Assembly: GCA_009767595.1 (NCBI GenBank) | Contig: VSDK01023707.1 | Span: 53,836 to 117,835, forward strand | Reading direction: 5' to 3' | DNA from: Symbiodinium kawagutii | Lineage: Eukaryota > Sar > Dinophyceae > Suessiales > Symbiodiniaceae | DNA: 64,000 nucleotides | Shown here: one piece after another, positions 11,305-23,738 of the stretch | Position numbering within the stretch: the first letter of the stretch is position 1 | How the letters are laid out: each line of letters opens with the position of its first letter | Program-made: the position numbers and the translations under genes | The notes under the pieces: model-generated | Database searches by the model: none | Told to the model about the DNA's origin: nothing | Seen by the model: the letters and a program-made list of their open reading frames with translations, nothing else

Positions 11305-11435
11305 AAGTACCGCAAGGTGTCAGCTGGCTTGTGGCCGCAATGGCAGGTTGGCAGGGCATAGTGCCCTGCAAGACAGGCAAGATGAGCAGGTGGGGCCAGT
11401 GGGGCCATGTTCTGCCCAGCAGCCTGCAATGTCAG
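11305..11435 (+). CDS. Candidate exon, Trp-rich unknown protein
   Basis: Acceptor GCAGTAG| and donor TGTCAG|GTAGAAAG bound a frame reading VPQGVSWLVAAMAGWQGIVP and GKMSRWGQWGHVLPSSLQCQ. Third positions favour G/C. The minus strand is also open here (a Pro/Leu/Cys-rich frame), so strand is likely but not certain. No family is recognised. Confidence 0.4.
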
Positions 11436-11949
11436 GTAGAAAGTTGATTATTATCCACCCTTAGAGCGGGCTACAATGGGCAGTCTGCCACTGTCACTAC
11501 CACATTGCAAAGCCATGCTCGTCACAGAGTACGCCTCGAAAACGGGCAATCCATTTCAGTCACCAGTTCCAACATGGAACCTGAGAATGATGGTGCAGTG
11601 CTGCCACGGTCACCAGATTGTGGCGGCAAGATGACCTAATTTAGTTTGTAGCACATAAAGCGGCTGCCATGGAGCCAGCGTAAAAATTAACGCCAAGCTG
11701 GCTCAGCTCTAGCTTGCACGTTTCTTGAGATCGGCCGGTACAACGCAGCTTTGAGAGTTCTGTAATTCGACTGCAGTTTTTGTTTGCAATATGTGTTGTG
11801 GGGACGCAATTGCTGGCCTACAACCTTGTCCCCCCGGCCCTTCAGCCGCAAAGCCAAAAATCCATTGTTAGTCATTGAAGCATGAATGACCGATTAATCA
11901 ACAACTTATCATTCATCAATCATTAATCCATCACAAATCATAAACATCA

Positions 11950-12399
11950 TTGTGCCCAAAACATCCCAATGTCAGGGTTTTGTTTACAATGTTTCGCACG
12001 CTGTGGAATGGTTGGTGCACAGATAGGCGCATGAAAACTCTGGAAACTTGGTCGGCCAGTGGTGGGTGTGTCTTGGGATGTCGTGGAGCTATGGATTCTC
12101 TTGAACATTATTGTCGTTGCAAGATTTTCTGGTCCTTCGCGACCTTACGCCAACCCAATGGGTTAGGTATTCAGTGCTCGCGCTCTCCAACATCATTTTT
12201 CCTGTGCGAAGAAGTTATGACACAACAAGAAGCCTGTCGTATGGCCACTGGAATCCACGCTTTTTACACTTTGATCAACCGTATCCGCCATGAGGGCCGA
12301 AGCGAAAGTGTACCTTTGGAGTGGAATCAAGTTTTACGGTTGCTGGCCAAGCAGTCTGCTGAAGGATCACGTTCTGCCAGATACATTTTCCGAGCTTAA
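11950..12399 (+). pseudogene. C-terminal tail of a non-LTR retrotransposon reverse transcriptase
   Basis: The 149-codon frame contains MFRTLWNGWCTDRRMKTLE followed by GGCVLGC, DSLEHYCRC, and then a helical tail ending in RYIFRA and TAA. The C-x-L-G-C...EHYC-x-C pattern is the zinc-knuckle-like segment found C-terminal to LINE reverse transcriptases. No RT or endonuclease core (YADD, GDSL-like) is readable upstream in the same strand, so this looks like a 5'-truncated LINE copy, which is usual for such elements. It sits in the same orientation as the surrounding candidate exons, plausibly inside an intron. Confidence 0.6.
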
Positions 12400-12409
12400 T
12401 TTTTGTTAT

Positions 12410-14540
12410 AAATGTCAAATTTTTCATCCTCATGGATGAGTGGAGTGAAACTTGCTTGGACCTCAGAGTGTTGCTTTGCATGCACAAAAAAAATCATTGT
12501 GAATGAACCGTTGACAATCATCCATATTTATATTCGTGTTCATATTGAAAACCACCGTTGTCTCAACCAGCCTGTGCATAAGCATCAACCCATCAACAAC
12601 CTTTGCTTGCCAGGCGGTTAGTTGATATCATCACAGAGAAGTTGCTGAGTCTAAAGGAGGCGGTGATGGGAAGAGACTGTGGGAAAGGCAAGGCAGATAA
12701 GTTTGATCGCTTTTGAGGAATGACTGTTTGGTGGTGTATGGATTGCCAACAAATGGCTACCTCATGGTCAATCCTAGCAATGGGGGATACGAACCAACAA
12801 ACCGCAGGGTCATGGTTGATCATCCATTCACTGGATTCACGACAACGACAAGGTACATTTCTGTGTGTCAATTTTATTCAGAGCCACTTCCGCAAAGCAT
12901 TTCTGTTTGTTCATGGTGTGACTCATCATGGTCTATCTTCAAAGAACAACGAAACCTGTCTTGCTGCCTTGTCAGCTTTGAACCCTATGACAACTGATAG
13001 ATTTGTGGCCAGATCTTTGTGGCGGCACCAGTAGTCATCATGGCACGGCCAAGACAGGCATTGACATTCAGTAATTCAGTTCCGAGTACAGACAGGAAAG
13101 GTCCATCCTTAGGATGCGCAAAGATGAGCACAAGCAGAACTGGTTCTGTTCAAGGACCTCCCTGTGCAACTGCTGTCCAGGCTTTCTCTCGTTTGGACCC
13201 TGTCGAGCTGGCCAAGCGCCTTGAACCGTTTGACGCTCAGAGTTGTGGGACAAGTTGAGTGAACCGTGGGTGTCTGGACCAGTTTCACTTGGGACCAGAT
13301 TAACATGTGCAACGGACCACTGGCTTTGGTTTAGGGCTTTGAGGTTTGATCAAGGTCCGATGATCTTCCACAACAAGCATAGCCAGCGATCATTCTCACG
13401 CTGGAGATGAGAGATTTAATCGGTTCCACATGTGCTCACTACTGCAGACCATTGGAACAAATCTCATTCTGCAGCTGCTTTGCCATTCATAGTGGCATGC
13501 GTAGTTGCCATGTATGGGTAAACAGTTGTTACACATGAATGCTCTGACTTTGTGACGGCTTCTGCTTTCTGTTTCACTTAGATGTAAGTCTTGAAGACAT
13601 ACCTTGAGGCAGTATGAATATGATCAAATGGCGAAGTAGAACTTTGCAAGGATCTTTGTTTCTGCACATTTGCAAAGCCAGACTGCAATACTATTATCAA
13701 TGTTATAAGATTATAACACAACTCGGTGACTATGATTAATTTCCAAATGAAGCATTTGAAGATACTTGAAGTATGTGGACGGGCTTTGGGCAAGCAATGC
13801 AACAAGCTCTCCACTTTGCGCCTTCTTGCAGCTGCAATGATTGTGGCATTCTCTTCATTATATCTTACATGATATTGCATGTCATCGCTCGGATGATAGG
13901 TACAGTGCATAACGGGGTACTTGTTGTATCGAACTTTTGCATACACAACATGGGTTGGCATGCGCAGTGCAGCATTTCTCTTTGCTCTTGGTATATATAT
14001 ATAGATATTGCATGCGCATGTCTATCCCCAAGTGCAAGAGACACTAGCGGGATGGTGAATAGGTAGATGTATGTTTGTGCGATGCGAAGCATACATGCAC
14101 ATTTACATAGATTTACCACCACAAAGATATCTGCCACGGAGGGCTTGCATAGATTTTCAATCAGGGGAACGAATTGCATGGCATCAGAGCACATTTCCTC
14201 GCACCTAGACCTTGACCGCATGACCTCACATTATACCTGTCCTACTACAATGACCTGATGGCGCACTCGTATACTACATGACACCCTACGCTACACAGGC
14301 GCTACCCTCGCGCTTTACATGACTGGCTTGCGGTAGCTGCTACATCCTACGACATCGCTCATAGCATCGCTGGAAAGGGTGCATATACATTGTTCTACAT
14401 CGGCCAACAGCTGCAACGGAAGTGTGAATCCTGGACAGACCTCCTATAAGATAATTTCACCACAACTCATTCAATCTCAAGTCCTGTGTATCCCGGCATC
14501 GACATATTTTTTGTGTGTCATGGTTGCCGTACCTCCCCAT
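12410..14540. other. No secure gene
   Basis: Mixed-composition DNA with short open frames on both strands and no consistent splice-bounded, GC3-rich island. A patch at 13060-13260 is open on both strands but not convincing. Around 14226-14360 are short degenerate CTACRCTAC/TACATGAC words. Confidence 0.4.
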
Positions 14541-14564
14541 GTATGCAGCGTCCTCCGTTCCAAG

Positions 14565-14659
14565 GTCGGTTGCAGATGCCATTGAGCATGACGCCGCATG
14601 GGGCGAGGTCGGCTTCTGGTGGGCCTCGGTTGGGGTTTCCACCCATGGTCACCTGCCAG
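14565..14659 (+). CDS. Candidate 95-bp exon, unknown protein
   Basis: Acceptor TTCCAAG| and donor CTGCCAG|GTGTGG flank a frame reading SVADAIEHDAAWGEVGFWWA then SVGVSTHGHLP. Third positions are almost all G or C. The alternative plus frame here is rich in Pro/Ser/Arg and less protein-like. No family is recognised. Confidence 0.45.
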
Positions 14660-17600
14660 GTGTGGATTAGCCTTACCAAGCCGCAGCTTCGAACCGTTCT
14701 GATTCAGTTGGTCAAGGCTGGGCACAAGCTGCATTTGTTGGTGAGTCAAGCTGAAAGACTGTCCACTCAGCACCTTCGCTTGTGATACATACAAGAACCG
14801 TTCACTAGTCACTAGTGACTTGGCTGCATTCAGTAGAAATGTCGCCATTGAGAAGTCTCAAGGTTGAATGCAACAAAAGGCAACATAAGTTTCACCAAAA
14901 CAAGGGTTCAGACAAACAGGTGCATTTACGCCGGGTGCTAACAAGCTTTCACCAAGTGGTTCAGTACTCGCATTCTGAGAGAGTCTCGAATCAATTTCCC
15001 AGCGCCAGGATATGCAGGCAGAAATTGAGCCGGTGCACCCAGGGAGACACTCCTGCAGAGGTAAACATGCCTTGGACCGTTTCCAATTTTGTAGGCACAT
15101 CCAGCCATGAGGTCGTTGTTAGATCTACGACAAGTGGTGTCTAGTGCCTTCCTCAAGGACAAGGCCGGGTGAGTGCGGTTGTCTCGATTCAACTGTACCT
15201 GGACATGTGCAGTTTCAGCGGTGTAGGTCCTTTTGGGAGAGCTATTTCAGAAGGCAGGTCGCAAGGACGCGTGGCACTGGGACGTGGGATGGTGGCATGG
15301 CCAAGCACCAGACGGCGGTACTCCCTGTCATTGACCAACTGAAGGGGTCTCTTGCGACGCCCAAATCACCAGCGGCACACTGCAGCCCCAAGGAGTTGGA
15401 GTTTCTGGTGAATTCTGGATTGAGTTTCGGTTCGAGGCCTCAGAATCAGATCATGAAGTTGTCATTTTGAAGCCCAGAACTGGAATTGATAGATACTGAA
15501 GGTACCCATGTATGTATGGATACATCTACTATCTGCATCTGTCTACATATACTTTCTATATCTATTTGCATCCTCATACCTATGCCAAGATTGATGTCTA
15601 TGTCTGTTTCTCTATGTTCTCCTTTACACTTTTCAATTTTCTCCCCTCACATATGTTGCACCACCTGCACCCACGCAACATTCGCGCTCTTGCTAAAGAT
15701 GTCCAGCAGCTCCATGCAGATTAAACATCTTGAGACACTTCCAGCACCCTGACCCAGTCAGCAGGGAAAACGTCCAAGGTTTTTTCTTGGGCATCTTCCA
15801 GATGCTGCTTTGGATCTGCTTTCCAAACAACTGGGTTCTTCCAGTAGGCTGGATTCTGCTGTGTTTCTGCACGTCTTGCTCAGTTTAAGCATTTGTCTGC
15901 ATGCAATTCTTGATTGGACCGATCGTCGAGAACCTTTCGCGGGCTGGTTTCAGCCTAGTTCTCTCTATGTTATTTTGGATTGACAAAGAAAGCTGCACAC
16001 AGGAGGCGCGCTGGTTGGGTACATTACGCCAAGTCCTCAGTTGTGAGCAGTTGGGCGGAATGAAATGGCTGAATGGTTACATGTCCTCATTGAACACATG
16101 CCTCGATGTAAGTACCAGCGTGGTTGCTTTTGCACTAAAGCAAGCGGTACATTGCACGGAGATGTGACATGTTGCAGCTGCCAAACTTCCCATAAAGCGA
16201 CTGCTTTGAGGAACTGGGTTGCCATCAAGCTGATCTTTGACCCTGTGGAGCCAGTCCAGGTCCTTTCCGGGGAACAGGGAATCTTGATGAAGCGAAGCTT
16301 CAAAAGTGGATTCCTTGCCAGTTACAGTATGTGGTTTCCGTTCATCCTCAGGTTTCCCTGAGTTCATCAGCTTGGAGTGTCTGACTTGGGGCTGGAATCG
16401 ATGAAGGATATCTATGGATATCTGATATCTCCTGACCTATGGGATCCTATGGGTGCATTTTGTTTTGTCCCAAAGCATTGATTGATGCAACGCATCCAAC
16501 CAGAGACTCCCATGAACCCTCAAGAGATCCCAACCCTTCGCCCCCCAAACAGGTCCTATTGGTTCGTCTGCACTTCTCAGGTGGGTCCCTTTGTGTTTCA
16601 GGGCCTCTTTGAGAAGCGCCAGGTGGAGGCCCAGCTGTGCCCAAGTTTCACGGGGCATATGTGGCACCAGTGGGATCTGCTTCACCAGTGATTTGGACAT
16701 CTTTTATGAGAAGATCCGAAGGATCCAGTTGGAGAGATCGCCTTCGGAGGATCCACGGATTGAGGATTGCACAGAGGGATCCACTGGGAAGACGAATCTT
16801 TGTAGCTGGGGGGATCGATTTGGAGGGTCCTCTCCATTGAACCTGGAGGTGTCGCAAGAATTCTCCGAATTTCTGGCGGATCGTGTGCGGGACTCAGCAG
16901 TAGACATCCTGGTGCGGCGGTGTCTAAGCATGGCATGTTCTGTCAAGCCAACCCTGGCTGGTTGGTTTGTTGGGTGGCTGGCTGGCTGGTTGGTTGGGTG
17001 GCTGGTTGGTTGATTGGTTGGTAGATTGGTGATACCAAGTGGTTTAAAAGGTTCTACCATGATCCGTTGCATGAGAATTGCAAGGCTATCAAGCTGACTC
17101 AGCCCATGTGCACCTGCAGGTTCTGACCTCACAGCGGCTCATTGATGAAATTGTCAATGGCAGCAACAGAGAAAAATACCAGGCGCAGAGCAGCCCCATC
17201 GGCCACCAGAGCTCACTGATTTGAGTTTCAGTGGTCTGGTTGATGATTCTTAATGATTTGGTTCAGGAAGGTTAATGATGGTGGTTTATTAATGATAGTG
17301 GTGAATGATGCTTAACAATGATAAATGATGATGAATGATTCGACTTTCAGTTGACTCAACCATGACATGGTTAGTCACCGCCGAGCTTGCTGATTTGCTT
17401 CAGAGCACTTTCCAGCTTGTCATGCGGGAACCTTTCCCAATGCGGGGCTGTGTCCTTCCAAAATATAAGCTGGGGACTGTTCAGCCGGCACCAAATAAAA
17501 GCGATATGGAAAAAGTCACAGGTACTGTAGACAGAGTAAGAGTTGAATTCCAAAGAAAATTGATTGAAATAGAAAGATCGACAAGTGGATTCAAGAGTAG

Positions 17601-18400
17601 GTAGACTATATACACTATATGAGAGACAGAGCGCATAAACTGATCAAACACAGTTCAGAAGTGAAACTTCCCCATCACTGACAAATGAGTGCACTTGCTA
17701 GTGAAAAAATCAGCTGGAATGCTGTACTAGCTGTACAGCAGTTGGCAAGGTTTTGTGCATGTGAAAGCCGGGAAGGTCAGGTATCCGGACCCACTACCGA
17801 TACCATCAGGTTGCATGTAGGTGTCCTACAGAGGTGCCAAAGCTTCAGGGCCGGTAGGGGCTCACCCTAGAAGGGTAGGAACAAGCCATTTTGTCTGCCG
17901 CGAAATACATAGACGTGGATGGAGATGATACCTTGATAATCTCTGGTTGTTTACCTACTGAAATTCTTTATTTGGTGCACCAGGTTTTTAGAAAATCAGA
18001 TATGTGCAGCAAAAAGCAAGCCTTGGAAGCGATGCCTCGACAAAACCGCTCCATCAACCCCTCCGCTACACAGCAGTTCTCCCTAGGAAAGCAGGCAGGA
18101 AAAACACGGGAAAGCTGGGAAAGCCCTGCTTCCTGACACTGCAAACGAATAAGTTTTCAATGACAGCCTGCTTGGCTTCCTGGGTATCTCAGCAAACCTT
18201 GCAAACCAAAGTATTGAAACCCACCATCGATGTCTTAGCACCCGCTCTGTGTCAAGACTCGACAGCCCAAAACCCAGCATTTCTAAACTCGACAGTGAAT
18301 GTACTAGGCCGCAATGCCTTTGAATCACCCCCTGGCGTCGCCGGTCGCGTTGTGGTCCTTGCTGATATGCTCGTGGTTTGGTTGGCACCGGCATGACTCT
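14660..18400. other. Sparse stretch, weak candidate exons only
   Basis: Several islands (15170-15320, 16160-16330, 16690-16930) are open and moderately GC3-rich, but on more than one strand or frame, so I do not call them. A GGCTGGTTGGTT microsatellite lies at 16966-17028. The rest is unremarkable. Confidence 0.4.
16966..17028. repeat. GGCTGGTTGGTTGGGT microsatellite
   Basis: A tandem GGCTGGTTGGTTGG tract with small variations. It reads as (A)GWLVGW on the plus strand. Confidence 0.8.
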
Positions 18401-18415
18401 TGGCATGTCGACGAC

Positions 18416-18517
18416 CTTGTGTATCCTGTGTGAGGCATTGGTGCGAAGGACGGTTCCAGCAATGGTGCAGAGCACAGAAAGCACAGCACACCACAAGCAG
18501 AAACCAGTTCGCATCAT
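18416..18517 (-). CDS. Candidate first exon with signal peptide
   Basis: From an ATG ending at 18517 the minus strand reads MMRTGFCLWCAVLSVLCTIA then GTVLRTNASHRIHK, with a possible donor CACAAG|GTCGTC. A short basic n-region, a 15-residue hydrophobic core and small residues after it fit a secretory signal peptide. The product would be a secreted or membrane protein whose other exons I could not find. The plus strand is open here too, so this is tentative. Confidence 0.35.
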
Positions 18518-18519
18518 GT

Positions 18520-19800
18520 TTTCGCGTCCAGTGGTTCACCAAGCAAATACATTTGTCACATCGAAAGAGTTCCCGAAAGTCATCCATTCCATGGCAACAA
18601 CTCCCTAAGTGATTTGACACTGCACTCAGGTGCCAGATCATGTTGTAACTGCAGCTGCGGGCGCGCTCAGAAAGGCAGCGGGGACTTGGCAAAAGGAACT
18701 TTTCTGAACTTTTTGACAGGTTGACGTGGATCTAGGAGTCCATCACTGTGGGTAGGTACTGCTTGAAATCAGATCGATACATTGTTATGGCAACGAGCTT
18801 GGCAGGTTGCTTTGGAACCCAAGAGCCATCCAGTGCATGCCTACGTTGTCTGCGGCCTCAGTTGATGGTGACTTTGCAAGAGATTCTTTTGCAAAGCCAT
18901 TTCCAAGAGCCATTCCAGACAGATCCCACTTCCCTGAAACAGTTTTGTAGTAGCGACGTCCTGCAGGACAAAGAGCTTCGTTTGCAAGACACGCAGTGCC
19001 GACTTGTTTGCTTGAAGAACTGTTTTTATTCAAGGCAACCGGGCAATGTTAAGTACCCATTGGATCGGAGTAGCATGAGTAAAACCTCAGGCTCCTGTCA
19101 GTTTGCATCATACGCCGACTGACCAGTTGGCATCTAGACTCTTGAGACTGTGATGTCGATGGCCAAAAGCAGGGCACTTGTTTAACTGCTTCAGATTCTC
19201 ACCTTCTCTGAGCAAGTTTATGCACGTCATTTGCCGTCCTTGCATTTCACAGAGATTCAAAGAGATGCCAGCCCACGCCAGCCCCTTGTCTAGGGGCTTG
19301 CCGGCTTACACGATTAAAAGAGCACGATAGAAATCATTGGCCAGGCTATTCCAGAGGCTCTGCAAGCTGTCCGCGCCAGAGTTCGAGAATCTGCTGCATC
19401 CAGTCTTTCAAGAGGCTCACTGCGAAAATGCACAGGAAGTACTTCTCAGTTGTATGCAAGTGTGATCAAGGGCATCAAGGCTTGTAAGTATGTGGAACCT
19501 AGAAGTCGATGCCATGCCCAGCCCAAGTAATTAAGCTCATTAATGCCAAAATCCACCAAACAACTTGGCCTTTCTTCCATGCCATTCTCATCCATTCTCC
19601 TCCTATCTTATCTTGCAGCGCTGGGTCTCGTCCTTACCCAAGTGGTATCAATTGGGGTCGAAGTATTGGCAAGCAAACTTCTTCAATAATACTATCATAA
19701 CCATTCATAGTGGCATATACAACTTGCATGTGATCATGGTTCATAGTGGTCGGTGTGGTCTATGACCAGAGGAGAACAACCACGCTTGGAAAGTGTCACA
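18520..19800. other. No secure gene
   Basis: Two overlapping frames at 18750-19120, one on each strand, are both open but lack splice-bounded GC3-rich coding character. I see nothing else to report. Confidence 0.4.
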
Positions 19801-19818
19801 CATACTTTCTGCTGGAAG

Positions 19819-19941
19819 GACGAGCTGACCCTCATCGTGGCCGGGGGTGTGCTGGGCGCTTTGGCGGGTTTCCTGCAGATGAGCCTTGGGTCACTTGCAA
19901 GAAATTGGGAGCTGCAGGGGACCAGCGTTGCAGGGACAGTG
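19819..19941 (+). CDS. Candidate exon with transmembrane segment
   Basis: Acceptor TGCTGGAAG| and donor ACAGTG|GTCGTG bound 41 codons, phase 0-0. The frame starts DELTLIVAGGVLGALAGFLQ and continues MSLGSLARNWELQGTS. LTLIVAGGVLGALAGFL is a good single membrane helix with Gly-x-x-x-Gly-like spacing. Third positions are mostly G/C, unlike the flanks. Similar-strand exons follow at 20381-24963. No family is recognised. Confidence 0.5.
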
Positions 19942-20380
19942 GTCGTGTTTAGATACTTCAGATGATCAACCACCATCAACCATCATTAATGATCTTGTTT
20001 TTTCATGACCTGATCACCTGTCAAAGTATGCTTTGGTAGGGATTTCGCTTTCAGTCACTTGCCACCTTCCCATTGAACAAAGTGACTTCGAGCCCTGAAT
20101 CAGTTCACTGTGTAAACATCAGCGATTCATGACATTGAAAGAACATGGAAGGAACCGTGGATATATCCGGTCGGCACCTGGAATCTAAGCTCCAACAGTA
20201 TGAGCCAACCACTATTGACAGCTGGCTATTAACCATCACGGCTTGTTACTAGTGATTGGTTATCAATGAGTCAGCTGGCTATTCACATCTATTAACCACT
20301 GCTTGTTGCTAGTTATTGGCAGTTAGTAGTTAACCAGGAGAAACCACCAATCCCAACAGGCAGTCCCCACTCTGCCCAGG

Positions 20381-20475
20381 TGGGGCGGCCCTTCCGCAGA
20401 AGGTGCCGTCGCCAAGGCATTGCGCCTCAGTGCTGGCGCAGGCGGTGAAAGCTGAAAGCTGCGCCTTCGAAATGG
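20381..20475 (+). CDS. Candidate exon, unknown protein
   Basis: Follows CTGCCCAG| and reads GAALPQKVPSPRHCASVLAQ then AVKAESCAFEMDE, with GC-rich third positions. The 3' boundary is not clear, since the frame stays open to about 20543. It may be consecutive with the exon at 20685. Confidence 0.4.
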
Positions 20476-20684
20476 ACGAAACTCATGGGAAAATCATGGG
20501 AAAATCTGGAACATGGAAGAGAATCTGTCGGGAAAGAAACCTTTAAAAACATATGGGAAATGGTCGAAACTATGTCAAACATATGTCGAAAACGAAGGAG
20601 AATTGTGGGGAAAAGTCAGGGGTTCCTCAGATTGCCAGTTACCTTCGCTTCGCTTCCTCACCGTTTGCGACGACTGCTTCGCAG

Positions 20685-20731
20685 GTGCTGGCGCAGCCGC
20701 CACAAAGATGGCGCTGCTCATTTCGCCGCAG
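20685..20731 (+). CDS. Candidate 47-bp exon, unknown protein
   Basis: Acceptor GCTTCGCAG| and donor TCGCCGCAG|GTAGCTT bound a short GC-rich exon reading GAGAAATKMALLISPQ. The flanking sequence is less biased. A second GC-rich island at 20900-21030 is equally open on both strands and is not called. Confidence 0.35.
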
Positions 20732-21553
20732 GTAGCTTGGGCAGGCGAGGCTCGTCATAGCTTCGTGTCGGGCCTTTAAGGTGTCACCGGTGGATTCCCC
20801 ACGTTTCCCCTGGGGGAACCGTAACGGGATGCCTAGGGAGGGTCAAGGACCAGGGGATTGGTTGGGGGTCTAACGGTGGCTTGGATGCCTGCTCAAGCTT
20901 CAGCTGGTCAGGTCCCTGCGCCGCACCTGGCGTCTCGGCTTCCGTCGGCGAGGCGCAGAACAGCTTTTCCCGACGCATTCGTCCCGTGGCAGGATGCAGG
21001 ATGGGTTTCTGCTGTAGCCTTTCATGGGCTGTGACTGAGCTCCACTGAATTCTTGTGTTCATGTATGGAACATCATGGAACGCGTCCATGTCACTTCGCG
21101 CTGCTCGTTTGTCTTCAGCCCTCCACTTGCGAGTGGCTTGATGACTTGCTCAAGTTGAATATCTCGACATATCCAGAGTCAAAGACAGAGACCTTTTTCC
21201 CACCTGCCACTGTCACTTGCGATTTTTTGCATGAATCTTGTTTCAAACATTTTTTCAGTTTGTAGTTGGATTCTCAAGTTGTTTAGCCACGATACATGGT
21301 CAGCAAGGATGTGTGCCAGAGCCAGGAATGGCAACACAGCCTGAAGCCACAGCCATGGCAGAAACCCCACCTCGAAAGCACACAGTGCACCATGCAGCCC
21401 GGCTTCCTTATGCTTGTGGATGCCAGAATCAGACTATAGATGGGTTTTACTGTAGATGGTTTTAGTTTGTGGATACTTAGAAGATTCATGAATCGCCATG
21501 GATTCTGGCAACTTCTGCCTATGAGCAAACGATCCATTTCTGAGAGCCTGTAG

Positions 21554-21762
21554 ACCCCGACATCACCAGACATGGCCAGGTGACCGTGAGCAAACGCGGC
21601 AACATCTTGGTGGCCTTGGCTCCAGCTGTGAACGAAGCCAGCGACTCATCGCAGCAAAGCTTTGAGACCTTCGTGCAGAGCGAGGCTTTCGTGCCCTTCA
21701 TGCGGGAGGCGCAGCTTGACGGAAGACCATCACTGACCACAGCTTCACCACCATCACGCTGA
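21554..21762 (+). CDS. Strong candidate exon, unknown protein
   Basis: Follows acceptor GCCTGTAG| and reads PDITRHGQVTVSKRGNILVA, LAPAVNEASDSSQQSFETF and VQSEAFVPFMREAQLDG before a TGA at 21760. Codon use is strongly G/C-ending (GTG, GCC, AAC, GAG, TTC), and the mix of charged and hydrophobic residues is typical of a folded domain. No GT donor was obvious, so it may be a terminal exon or may end with a non-canonical donor. I do not recognise the family. Confidence 0.6.
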
Positions 21763-22741
21763 AAGAATTTGAGGGTGGGAGAAGTGACATGAAGTGACCC
21801 CAGGAACATTCCCCATAGGTTTTTTTGCATGCTTGGCATTCTTCTTCACATAAAGTATTTCATCAATTTCATTGTCACACTTTCTCCGTGATGCTCGCAG
21901 CACCCAAGGTTACAAGTGGTGGAAACAGAGCTGAGCTTGACTTCTTATCACCTCCGCCTCTTGGCATATCCTATTGCCAGTTTTCTCCACAAAAATCACC
22001 TGGGAACAGGGCATTTCTATGATACAGGCACTGGGGGTCGCTTTCGCATGCTGGAATGCTTCCATATTTGAGAATGAAGTCAGGGTCCACAGCTTTCTGG
22101 TAGGTTTGTTGTGGACGTTAATGATAGACAGATTCTGGGTAGCTCTTTTTTAAGATTGGAAAGCCGTGTTGCTGTTTGAATTACATGGTCATAGAATTGG
22201 ATGCGGACACTTGGATGCCTTGATTTTGTAGCGCACGCCCTTGAGTGACCCCAACATCAACAACACCTTTAAGTTGGGAGGCCCCAGCTATTCGCCTTGA
22301 CACATAGATATTCGTTGAGGTCAATGTCTCTTGGAGAACCCCTGGGCCCTGGAGTGGCACTCCGCACCGAGGCCTACTTCCATGGTCAGGTGTCACGAGT
22401 GACGAGAGCCTTGCCTTGCTCCTTTTCTCCGCTGGCGCGGAGGCCGGACTCTCCACAGTCTGAGGATAGCTCTTGGGACCAGCATGGTGGTGCCTAATTA
22501 GTTGCACTGAGCTTCACGGATCCCAGATCCGGTTTTCTTCAAAGAAAGCATTGTGAGAGTTAAAGACATTCAACATGTTCCTTTCTTATGGTCTTTATTG
22601 CTGTCATTGCAGTTGCTCATTGAATAAGTTATTGACCCCATCATAACTTTCCATTAAGCTCTACATATTAGATCCGTATAAGTATCTTATATGGCGTCAT
22701 TGGCATTGTAAGCCCCTATCAATGGTAGTAATTGAAGGAAG

Positions 22742-22872
22742 GGCTGGTCCCCATGGGAATTTGTGGTCACTTGGCTCGAGGCTGTGGCCCAGAAAGGAGA
22801 GCAGAGCGGCTTCGTCCTCTACGTCGCGGGGAGCAATGCAGTGGTGCGCTACATCCCAGCGACTTTGAATAA
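22742..22872 (+). CDS. Strong candidate exon, unknown protein
   Basis: Follows TTGAAGGAAG| and reads GWSPWEFVVTWLEAVAQKGE then QSGFVLYVAGSNAVVRYIPA. It is strongly GC3-biased and clearly protein-like, unlike the AT-rich flanks. The frame remains open to a TAG at about 22899. Another GC island at 22320-22480 is open in two plus frames and on the minus strand, and is not called. No family is recognised. Confidence 0.55.
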
Positions 22873-23515
22873 ATGCAGACCGGATTTTTGGATGTTTTAG
22901 TTTTTTAAGAGATATTTTTGGTGCTGCAGGGGTTGCTCCAGGGGTTGCTCCCGGGCATTACCCAAACCAAGGGAGGTATCGTCAATCCAGAGGGGATCCA
23001 CTTGCTGTGAATTTATGTACTGCAGAGCAAGATGTCTTTTCAGGTCATGGCAAACCTGGATGATTTGGATGCCCCCATCGCTTATCAAGATGCTGAGGGC
23101 AAAGAGGCCGCGCCTGCTTGGATGACTTAGAGCCCCGGTCCCTTCTCTCCTCTCGCAGTTGTCCTTTTGTTTAGTCAGAGCGTTTTGCCATTCGAGCTCC
23201 AAGAGCTTTATGAAGCTGCTTTTGTTTTCCTTGATAATACCTGATTATGCACTAACAATTCTGAACCAGTATGACTCATTACAAACCATTGTCATATCAT
23301 ATGGACCAATATCAACCGTCATAAACCACCACCAATCCATATCAACCCAGTTCCAGTACAAACCATCATCAATCCATATCAACCATGATATGAGCAACAG
23401 CTTTTATTTACGTATGAATAGTAATTGCAACGAACAATGAATAAAGTCCACCGCTCATATCAACCGTCGCATGACCTCTGCCCTGTGACCCAATGATTCG
23501 CCACACGGGGTGCAG

Positions 23516-23605
23516 GTGGAGGTTCCAGGCCTCACGCTGCGCAGTGTGTTGGTTGATGGAGAGGACATCAGGGGCCTGCAGCTCCAGGCGGCCAACGGGA
23601 CATGA
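23516..23605 (+). CDS. Candidate exon, unknown protein
   Basis: Acceptor GGGGTGCAG| precedes VEVPGLTLRSVLVDGEDIRG then LQLQAANGT and TGA at 23603. The frame is also open upstream of the acceptor. Third positions are mostly G/C. It may be a terminal exon or may end just before the TGA at a GA-type donor (AACGG|GACATG). Confidence 0.5.
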   Translation: MEVPGLTLRSVLVDGEDIRGLQLQAANGT

Positions 23606-23738
23606 AACTATTCGGTATCCAGAAATGTTGGGGCTGCCAAGTAATGTGGCAATTTCAGTACTGAAAATGGTGCTTACATATCCATATGTTGTTGGACTTT
23701 TCCCAAGTTAAAGCAGTGTTAGCTTTTGCATGACTTAG

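Noticed and set aside
20900..21030. GC-rich island that reads well on both strands
   Set aside because: Plus (PAPHLASRLPSARRRTAF) and minus (HPATGRMRREKLFCASPTE) are equally protein-like; no strand could be chosen.
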